Assembly (NCBI GenBank): GCA_002353225.1
Contig: DEJF01000028.1
Coordinates: 1,599 to 17,398 of the forward strand
Direction of reading: 5' to 3'
Length of the DNA: 15,800 nt
DNA from: Prevotella sp. UBA2755
Lineage (GTDB): Bacteria > Bacteroidota > Bacteroidia > Bacteroidales > Bacteroidaceae
Shown here: piece after piece, positions 7,219 to 13,247 of the stretch
Layout of the letters: each line of letters begins with the position of its first letter
How positions within the stretch are numbered: the first letter of the stretch is position 1
The notes under the pieces: generated by a model
What the model saw: only the letters and a program-made list of their open reading frames with translations
The model's database searches: none
What the model was told of the DNA's origin: nothing
Program-made: the position numbers and the translations under genes

Positions 7219-8592
7219 TTAAAAAAGTGGCTCGGATGAACAGGCATTCGGGGCTCGGATGCGGATGGCACGAGCAATTGCCGGTGCGATACGGTCGACC
7301 GTGACAGGAGTCTGAATACGCTCGGCTTTCGTTCCTCCTCCATAGATAATGATAGGGAAGGGAACATGTGCCGAACGGGAGGTTGACTGCTCTGAGGTAT
7401 CTTCGTTAATAAGTCTCCAACCTGGTGCGATGTCGATAATCAGGTCACCGCATTTCTCTACATTAAAACCATTGCGGATACTTTCAAGTAAATAACTATC
7501 ACTTGTTAGTAACTGATTGGCTGTATATACGTTACGGACTCCAGATATTTGCAGCATGAACTCTTGTGAGCGACTACATATCTCCCCTAAATGAATGTTC
7601 TTCTGGCGTAAGAGTTGGTGGTTGAAATAAATCTGGTTCTTGTGACAGAACTCTACATATTTGGCAGAACCGAAGACGGCGCCTAAATACATGTTCAGCA
7701 GGTTGGCAGTGCGGTTGATGTAGAACGTGCCCGTTGGGATACGGTAGCGTTCCTGATTACCTTCCTCTTCTTCCTCTCGACTGGTGGTACCCGTGATGAC
7801 GAACAATACCCGGTCACGGGGTATCTGTCGTTCGATGCCATTAAGGAGTTGTGTCATCTGGCGGTCCAGTGCCACGTACGACTCCATCTGCAGTCCTGCC
7901 TCATAGGTCAGACTCAGAAGGTCAGTCTTGTCATCATTGCCGATACCAGCCTGCTCCAAGCATTTCAGTGCTGCGTCTGTCACTGCCTTGTTGGGATCTG
8001 CATCAGGTTGGAAGAGTCGGGAGTATCCGCTAAGCCATTGGTTCAGTGGACGGTAATAGGTCGTTGTCGCCCATTTCCCGTTGCTGATCCATGCGGCACC
8101 GTCAGCGGCATGACCTGCAGACAGGATGGCGGCATCAGCAGTAGGGGCGAAAGAGAATACCTTGGCAATACCGTTGGTTGCCATCTTCAACTCATCACTG
8201 AGTGTTGAGGTACCTAAGAACTGTGGTGAATAGCCGATCTTCTGGTCTCTCACACAGTTCTGTGGACGGAGGGTCTGCTTGTCAAGCCATTCTTCAGCAG
8301 TAATACCATTATAATAAGGTACGGTGCCAGTGTGTAGGGAAGCAATGGCGGAGGCACGGTCTACTGGTGTGAAATTGTAAGCGCCATTAGTGAATACCTT
8401 TCCCTCTGTCAGCAACCTCCTTAATCCCTCGTTACCGTAGAGCGGGGCGTATGTGTCCAAATAGTCTGTGCGCAACTGGTCGATGGTGATACTAACCACC
8501 AGTCTTGGAGCCTGTGCAACAGCCTGTGCATAGGTCTCCGCATTGAAGCCTAAGATTGACAAGAGGGTGATATACAGGTATCTGTTTCTCAT
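7219..8592 (-). CDS. Alkaline-phosphatase-superfamily protein lacking recognisable metal ligands (possible pseudoenzyme)
   Basis: Counted from the ATG at 8592 (457 residues), the protein has a signal peptide (to about residue 23, AETYAQ). A fold opening typical of PafA/nucleotide-pyrophosphatase-type enzymes follows: VVSITIDQLRTDYL with Asp38, then TPVDRASAIASLHTGTVPYYNGI with Ser85 at the usual nucleophile position. AAILSAGHAADGAAW (154-168) also matches the family. However, several positions that should bind metal or phosphate are altered. The usual K-x-R before AAIL is here TAD, the D..GH motif is replaced by TYEAGLQME (229-237), and the central DHG motif is replaced by ITGTTSREEEEEG. Only a late His (409, AHVPFPI) remains plausible. 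I infer a degenerate, perhaps structural or binding, periplasmic protein. The ATG overlaps the stop codon of the upstream lnb-like gene (ATGA); a GTG three codons earlier (8601) is an alternative start. Confidence 0.8.
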   Translation of the reverse strand: MRNRYLYITLLSILGFNAETYAQAVAQAPRLVVSITIDQLRTDYLDTYAPLYGNEGLRRLLTEGKVFTNGAYNFTPVDRASAIASLHTGTVPYYNGITAEEWLDKQTLRPQNCVRDQKIGYSPQFLGTSTLSDELKMATNGIAKVFSFAPTADAAILSAGHAADGAAWISNGKWATTTYYRPLNQWLSGYSRLFQPDADPNKAVTDAALKCLEQAGIGNDDKTDLLSLTYEAGLQMESYVALDRQMTQLLNGIERQIPRDRVLFVITGTTSREEEEEGNQERYRIPTGTFYINRTANLLNMYLGAVFGSAKYVEFCHKNQIYFNHQLLRQKNIHLGEICSRSQEFMLQISGVRNVYTANQLLTSDSYLLESIRNGFNVEKCGDLIIDIAPGWRLINEDTSEQSTSRSAHVPFPIIIYGGGTKAERIQTPVTVDRIAPAIARAIRIRAPNACSSEPLF

Positions 8593-9773
8593 TTGACGCA
8601 CTTTTTAATATGCAATATGCTCTGTAACAGCAAACATAATGCCAAATTCCAAATGCCTTCGGCATACGACTGGAAGAGACTGCCTATCAAGAAAAGGATG
8701 CATAAGACGGCGGTGATGTGCCAATAACATGTTTTTTTATTCCTGATGTCTTGCCAAAGAAAAAACCAGGGTAGGGGATTTAGCAGGATGAATTGCAGGT
8801 TTAGATTCACTGTCGGGTGCTGAGAGAAAAGCATCAAGAAAAGGACAATACCGATAGTTCCTGTCGTAACCATCAGGAAAACGTCCCATATGACGAATAT
8901 ACGGCGCTTCTTCCATTCAACAAAGAAAAGGAAAAGTCCGATGACTGACATAATGACAAAACAGACAACAGGACGTAAAGGGAAACTTTGTTTCCTGATT
9001 TGCACACCAGCAGGTACACCGATTCTGCGTTCTTTTACTAATGGGCGATAGTCACCGTTATGGTAGATATTCGCATGATCGAAATCATACATCAGGTTAT
9101 AGGGGAGGAACTCCTGTTGTTCCCGATTTGTCTTCTGGTCGGCAAGAATACCCAGTAAGAGGTCATTGCCAAAGGCGGACCAAGGGTTGTCTTTCGTCAT
9201 CTCATGCACCATCTCGCGGTAGGATGGGGTATCGTCCTCCCGTTTCTCGTACTCCACCTTTCCTTGAATGCATTGTTCAATGATATCCCGTGCCTTCGTC
9301 GTGCAGTTGTTATAGAAATAATTATAACGATAGATGCGGTTTTCTTCCTGCATATTAACGGCAAGAGCCTGTTGGAGAGTCGCTTTCTCCTCGTCCGTCA
9401 AGTTTAATACCTGTTCAGTCACCATACTTCCGAAACGGCGGTATTCCTCTTGGAAAAGACGGTATGGATAGGCTCCTAACTCATAGTCAGTGATGCCGAA
9501 TACAAAGCGTAATACGAAAAAGGGTTTACGGTAGTCGAAGACTCCATAATTGAAAGCCACGTCAAGTCCTCCTTTCCGCAAATCGTGGTAGCGGATAGCG
9601 GTGTGCCCGTATAGACTATACACCTCGTCATGCGGCTGACAGGTCAGCAGGCTGATCTCCACAGAGTCCATCCGCAGGGAGTCAGACTGTGCCACCACAG
9701 GTGTTGAGGTGAGGAAAAGAAGTCCCAGACAACCACCTTTCAGAGCATTAAAAATCTTTTTTAAATGTTTCAC
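8589..9773 (-). CDS. lnb: DUF4105 membrane protein, probable lipoprotein N-acyltransferase (Lnb type)
   Basis: The 394-residue protein starts at GTG with a signal sequence (to about VVAQ, 29). It has a periplasmic papain/NlpC-like DUF4105 domain (about 35-255) with the expected His57 (YSLYGHTAIRY) and Cys157 (YFYNNCTTKARD). About five hydrophobic segments follow (roughly 266-286, 292-315, 325-345, 350-368 and 372-390). DUF4105 matches the N-terminal domain of Lnb, which transfers an acyl chain to the N-terminal cysteine of lipoproteins, and a DUF4105 protein has been reported as the Bacteroides enzyme for this step. Both His and Cys are intact here, so activity is plausible. The stop codon overlaps the next ATG (ATGA), indicating translational coupling to the phosphatase-like gene. 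A TAATTTTG box ends only 4 nt before the GTG, which hints at a leaderless mRNA. Confidence 0.82.
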   Translation of the reverse strand: MKHLKKIFNALKGGCLGLLFLTSTPVVAQSDSLRMDSVEISLLTCQPHDEVYSLYGHTAIRYHDLRKGGLDVAFNYGVFDYRKPFFVLRFVFGITDYELGAYPYRLFQEEYRRFGSMVTEQVLNLTDEEKATLQQALAVNMQEENRIYRYNYFYNNCTTKARDIIEQCIQGKVEYEKREDDTPSYREMVHEMTKDNPWSAFGNDLLLGILADQKTNREQQEFLPYNLMYDFDHANIYHNGDYRPLVKERRIGVPAGVQIRKQSFPLRPVVCFVIMSVIGLFLFFVEWKKRRIFVIWDVFLMVTTGTIGIVLFLMLFSQHPTVNLNLQFILLNPLPWFFLWQDIRNKKTCYWHITAVLCILFLIGSLFQSYAEGIWNLALCLLLQSILHIKKCVK

Positions 9774-9777
9774 GATG

Positions 9778-9785
9778 CAAAATTA
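9778..9785 (-). promoter_or_regulatory. -7 box immediately upstream of the lnb-like gene
   Basis: TAATTTTG on the minus strand matches TAnnTTTG. Only four bases (CATC) separate it from the GTG start at 9773, so transcription would begin at or next to the start codon. No TTTG -33 box is present at 19-21 nt, which makes this a weaker promoter call. Confidence 0.4.
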
Positions 9786-9806
9786 ACCTATATTTTCCAC
9801 TTAACG

Positions 9807-9838
9807 TTCGATTATTTCGTTTTTTTTCAATAATTTTG
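9807..9838 (+). promoter_or_regulatory. Promoter of the barrel-lptC-CBS run
   Basis: TAATTTTG (9831-9838) matches the -7 consensus. TTCG (9807-9810) lies 20 nt upstream, one mismatch from TTTG at the -33 position. Transcription would start near 9843, giving a very short leader to the ATG at 9853 or about 31 nt to the ATG at 9874. It lies in a 79-bp divergent region shared with the lnb-like gene. Confidence 0.6.
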
Positions 9839-9852
9839 CAACCCGAAATCGA

Positions 9853-11166
9853 ATGATTAAATTAATAAAGTTCATGAAGAGATTCCTTTTAAGTAGCATT
9901 TTGCTGGGTTTTTGTACCCTGTCTATGGTAGCCCAGAGTGGTACGAAATCACCATATAGCCAGTATGGACTTGGTATCCTGTCCGACCAGTCGCAGGGTT
10001 TTAACCGTGGAATGAGTGGTTTGTTTCAAGGTTTTCGTAATGGTAATCAGGTGAATATGCAGAACCCTGCATCTTTCTCTGCCGTTGACTCTTTAAGTAT
10101 GATCGTCGACTTAGGCGTATCTGGACAATTTACCAATTTCAAGGAAGGTAATGCAAAAGTCAATGCTAAGACAGGTAATTTCGAATATGCCACAGCGTTG
10201 TTCCGTATTTTCCCTAAATTTGGTGCGAGTATCGGTATCGTACCTTTTACTAATATAGGCTATAACTATTCTACCAAGCAGAAAGTGGGAACGTCCTCTA
10301 CTACGACGACCATGACTTTCGAAGGTAGCGGTGGTTTACGTCAGGTGTATTTAGGCTTGGGTTATGAGTTTTTCAAAGGCTTCTCCCTTGGTGCGACGAT
10401 CTCTTACCTCTGGGGTGATTATGATCGCTCTATCACGGTGATAAGTAGTGATTCGTACGTCAACACTCTTTCTAAGAGTTATGAGGCTGATATCAGTAGT
10501 TACAAACTTGATTTCGGTGCACAGTATAGGTATGAGTTGTCCAAGAAAGACGTGCTGACTTTTGGAGCCACCTTTGGACTGGGACATAAACTTGGATCAG
10601 ACCCGACGCTATCGGTGTTAAATATGGATACTCAGACAGGTGTTACCAGTCTCTCTATCGATACGGTCTATAACGCATTGTCCATACCTATGACGATAGG
10701 TGCCGGAGTTGCTTATAACAGAAATAAGTCTTTGACGGTCGGTGCCGATTATCAGTTGATGCGCTGGGGGGCAGAGTCTTTCCCTGTGGTGAATGAGAAC
10801 ACGAATGATTATGAACTGGTGAAAGACTACTTTAAGAATCGTCATAAGTTGACGGTTGGTGCCGACTGGATTCCTAATCCCAGTCCGATTGCTCGTGGGT
10901 TCTTTAAACGTATGCACTATCGTGTAGGTGCTTCGTATGCTACACCTTATTATAAAATAAATGGGCAGGACGGTCCTAAGGAGATAACGGTGAGTGCCGG
11001 TTTTGGTATTCCATTGGTCAATTCCTGGAATAATCGTTCTGTGCTTAATGTCAGTTTCCAGTGGGTCAACCAGTCGGCTAAGAACTTGATTACGGAGAAC
11101 ACATTCCGTGTGACTGTGGGCTTGACCTTCAATGAACGCTGGTTTGCTAAATGGAAAGTCGACTAA
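9853..11166 (+). CDS. Outer-membrane beta-barrel protein
   Basis: The 437-residue protein has a signal peptide ending near SMVAQ. It then begins GTKSPYSQYGLGILSDQSQGFNRGMSGL..., with an NMQNPASFSAVDSLS segment like that of FadL/PorV-type Bacteroidetes outer-membrane proteins. The body shows repeated alternating hydrophobic/polar strands with Gly and aromatic girdle residues (for example LTFGATFGLGHKLG, KLTVGADWIP, HYRVGASYATPYYKI and NTFRVTVGLTFNERW), typical of a barrel. The exact role is not recognised; transport of a hydrophobic ligand is possible by family analogy only. Translation may begin at the ATG at 9874 (MKRFLLSSILLG), which gives a more standard signal peptide and a longer leader. 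lptC overlaps its 3' end by 16 bp, so the two are likely co-expressed. Confidence 0.82.
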   Translation: MIKLIKFMKRFLLSSILLGFCTLSMVAQSGTKSPYSQYGLGILSDQSQGFNRGMSGLFQGFRNGNQVNMQNPASFSAVDSLSMIVDLGVSGQFTNFKEGNAKVNAKTGNFEYATALFRIFPKFGASIGIVPFTNIGYNYSTKQKVGTSSTTTTMTFEGSGGLRQVYLGLGYEFFKGFSLGATISYLWGDYDRSITVISSDSYVNTLSKSYEADISSYKLDFGAQYRYELSKKDVLTFGATFGLGHKLGSDPTLSVLNMDTQTGVTSLSIDTVYNALSIPMTIGAGVAYNRNKSLTVGADYQLMRWGAESFPVVNENTNDYELVKDYFKNRHKLTVGADWIPNPSPIARGFFKRMHYRVGASYATPYYKINGQDGPKEITVSAGFGIPLVNSWNNRSVLNVSFQWVNQSAKNLITENTFRVTVGLTFNERWFAKWKVD

Positions 11167-11822
11167 GTATCCTCATTGTCTCCTTGGTGTTTGTGCTGCT
11201 TGCTTCGTGTGAGCAGCCAAGGGAACATACTGCTCCAGCCATACATGAACGTGACTCCGTATCGATGATGACGACTTACGGAGTCAACACGTTGATATCA
11301 GACTCAGGTGTCATCAAATACCGTATCGTGACGGAGCGATGGGATGTGAATACGATTAAGCAACCTTCTCGCTGGACCTTTGAACGGGGTGTTTTTCTGG
11401 AGCAGTTTGATGATAAATTCCATATTGAGGGCTATATATTCGCTGATACGGCATGGTACTATGACCAGTTGAAACTCTGGGAACTACGTGGCAGGGTACG
11501 TATCCGCAATGTCAATGGACTGGTCTTTCGTAGCGAGGAACTGTTTTGGGATGGCATGAAACATGAATTCTATTCCCATAAGTACTCTCGTGTCGTGACT
11601 CCAGAGCGTGAATTGGAGGGTACCTATTTCCGTAGTGATGAGCACATGCGGCATTATGAGGTGACAAACAGTGTCGGCTCCTTCCAGTCGGAGGATTTAG
11701 AACCTGAGCAGGAGGAACCGGCAAAGGAGCAGAAGACCCCTGCGGACACGGCAAAGCAGGAAAAGCCTGTTCGTCCTGCTGCTACAAAACATAAGGCAAC
11801 GATAAAACCAGCACAGCCATGA
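11151..11822 (+). CDS. lptC: LPS export periplasmic protein LptC (lipoprotein form)
   Basis: The 223-residue protein starts with a hydrophobic segment and a lipobox, LLASC, with Cys20 as the likely lipidated residue. The middle (about 45-175) has the LptC/OstA beta-jellyroll pattern: DSGVIKYRIVTERWDV, FERGVFLEQFDDKFHIEGYIFADTAWYYDQLKLWELRGRVRIRN, then EELFWDGMKHEFYSHKYSRVVTPERELEGTYFRSDEHM. LptC takes LPS from LptBFG and passes it to the LptA bridge. The tail (about 180-223) is a Glu/Lys/Pro/Ala-rich low-complexity stretch that ends in KATIKPAQP and is not part of the fold. The ATG at 11151 overlaps the barrel gene by 16 bp, and the stop codon overlaps the next start (ATGA), so translational coupling on both sides is likely. 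Confidence 0.87.
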   Translation: MESRLSILIVSLVFVLLASCEQPREHTAPAIHERDSVSMMTTYGVNTLISDSGVIKYRIVTERWDVNTIKQPSRWTFERGVFLEQFDDKFHIEGYIFADTAWYYDQLKLWELRGRVRIRNVNGLVFRSEELFWDGMKHEFYSHKYSRVVTPERELEGTYFRSDEHMRHYEVTNSVGSFQSEDLEPEQEEPAKEQKTPADTAKQEKPVRPAATKHKATIKPAQP

Positions 11823-13102
11823 CATATCTGATTATAGGACTTCTCATCACCATGATTTTCTCCGCCTTCTTCTCTGGTATGGAGATAGCCTTTGTGTCGA
11901 GTAATAGGCTTCGCGCAGAGATGGATCGTGAGAAGAACGGTTTCTCTCAGCGTGCCATAGCCTATTTCTATCAGCATCCCAATAATTTCGTGAGTACGAT
12001 GCTGGTGGGTAATAATATCGCGTTGGTTGTTTATGGTATTCTCTTTGCCCGTATCTTTGACACCACACTCTTCTATGGGTTGAGCGACGGACTTCGGGTT
12101 ACCGCAGACACCTTGTTGTCTACCATCGTGGTCCTCTTTACAGGAGAGTTCTTTCCGAAGACGATCTTTAAGGCTAATCCCAATACGATGCTGACGGTCT
12201 TTGCCCTTCCTGCATGGATTTGTTATGTGATACTCTATCCCGTTTCGCGTTTTGGTACAATGCTTTCCCGCGGATTGTTGCGGATATTTGGTGTGCGTAT
12301 CCCTAAGGAAGAACAAGATAAGGAGTTCTCAAAGGTAGACCTTGACTATCTTGTGCAGTCGAGTATTGATAATGCGGCGAACGAGGATGAGATAGAGGAC
12401 GAGGTGAAGATATTCCATAACGCCCTTGACTTCTCAGATACAAAGGTGCGTGATTGTATGGTGCCCCGTACGGAGATTGAGGCTGTTGATATGGAGGACA
12501 GCACGATGGAACAACTACAGAACCGTTTCGTGGAGAGCGGACATTCTAAAATTGTCGTTTATCGGGATGACATTGACCATATTATTGGCTATGTCCATTC
12601 TTCTGACCTCTTTAGAATCAACCCGATAACCAATAGCCAACAACTCTCTGCCAACAGCCAATTACTCAGGGAGATGCCTTATGTCCCGGAGACAATGGCA
12701 GCCAGTAAGTTGATGCAGACGTTCCTACAACAGAAAAAGTCTCTTGCCGTGGTGATTGACGAGTTTGGAGGTACCAGCGGCTTGGTGTCTTTAGAGGACA
12801 TCGTGGAAGAGATCTTCGGTGATATCGAGGATGAGCATGACAATACGAAATATGTTGCCAGAGAGTTGGGAGAGGGTGAATATATGCTCTCGGCACGTCT
12901 GGAGATAGAGAAAGTCAATGAAATGTTTGGACTTGACCTGCCAGAGAGTGACGACTATATGACGGTAGGTGGACTGATCCTTCATGAGTATCAGAGTTTC
13001 CCCAAACTTAACGAAATCATTAAGATTGGTCGATTTGAGTTCAAGATTATCAGAAATACCATGACTAAAATTGAGTTAGTACGGCTAAAAGTGATGGAAT
13101 AA
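11819..13102 (+). CDS. CorC/HlyC-type membrane protein (DUF21, CBS pair, transporter-associated domain)
   Basis: The 427-residue protein has a DUF21/CNNM membrane domain (about 1-160) with SAFFSGMEIAFVSSNRLR and GNNIALVVYG and three or more membrane helices. A tandem CBS pair follows (about 205-335; DCMVPRTEIEAVD, GHSKIVVYRDDIDHIIGYVH, SLAVVIDEFGGTSGLVSLEDIVEEIFGDIEDE). It ends with a CorC_HlyC domain (about 340-425, MTVGGLILHE). The family is linked to Mg2+/Co2+ efflux, and GldE of gliding bacteria belongs to it; the role here is not certain. Residues 269-282 (PITNSQQLSANSQL) are an in-frame 42-bp heptamer array inserted in the first CBS domain, between GYVHSSDLF and LREMPYVPETMAASKL. The start overlaps the lptC stop (ATGA). 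No terminator is evident before ppiD. Confidence 0.9.
   Translation: MTYLIIGLLITMIFSAFFSGMEIAFVSSNRLRAEMDREKNGFSQRAIAYFYQHPNNFVSTMLVGNNIALVVYGILFARIFDTTLFYGLSDGLRVTADTLLSTIVVLFTGEFFPKTIFKANPNTMLTVFALPAWICYVILYPVSRFGTMLSRGLLRIFGVRIPKEEQDKEFSKVDLDYLVQSSIDNAANEDEIEDEVKIFHNALDFSDTKVRDCMVPRTEIEAVDMEDSTMEQLQNRFVESGHSKIVVYRDDIDHIIGYVHSSDLFRINPITNSQQLSANSQLLREMPYVPETMAASKLMQTFLQQKKSLAVVIDEFGGTSGLVSLEDIVEEIFGDIEDEHDNTKYVARELGEGEYMLSARLEIEKVNEMFGLDLPESDDYMTVGGLILHEYQSFPKLNEIIKIGRFEFKIIRNTMTKIELVRLKVME
12623..12664 (+). repeat. In-frame heptanucleotide array inside a CBS domain
   Basis: Six consecutive 7-bp units are seen: CCGATAA, CCAATAG and CCAACAA, then a divergent CTCTCTG, then CCAACAG and CCAATTA. 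The total of 42 bp is 14 codons and starts exactly on a codon boundary (codon 269). The encoded peptide therefore has a 7-residue repeat, PITNSQQ then LSANSQL. On the minus strand the units read nnnTTGG, with GG every 7 bp. Confidence 0.85.
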
Positions 13103-13123
13103 GGCAATTTTTTCGTTTTATCT

Positions 13124-13154
13124 TTCGCTGTTTGATATTATTTTTGTAATTTTG
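13124..13154 (+). promoter_or_regulatory. Promoter of the ppiD-like gene
   Basis: TAATTTTG (13147-13154) matches the -7 consensus, and TTCG (13124-13127) lies 19 nt upstream, one base from TTTG. Transcription would start near 13159, leaving a leader of about 89 nt. The same TTCG and TAATTTTG pair occurs upstream of the barrel gene. Confidence 0.6.
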
Positions 13155-13178
13155 TCGGCTGAATTTGAAAATTGAGTA

Positions 13179-13209
13179 TTTCCCGTTGTAAGGGAAAGTG
13201 GCGAAAGCC
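13179..13209 (+). promoter_or_regulatory. Two stem-loops in the ppiD-like 5' leader
   Basis: TTTCCC-gttgtaa-GGGAAA (13179-13197) is a perfect 6-bp stem. Two bases later comes GGC-GAAA-GCC (13200-13209), a short stem closed by a GNRA tetraloop. Both lie in the predicted leader, about 38 nt before the ATG. They match no riboswitch class that I recognise. Confidence 0.45.
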
Positions 13210-13247
13210 CAAATAGTTAGGAATAAACATTAAAACAAAAGCATAAA

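Noticed and set aside
13103..13123. T-rich stretch after the CBS-protein gene as an intrinsic terminator
   Set aside because: There is a T run but no GC-rich stem before it, so read-through into the ppiD-like gene cannot be excluded.
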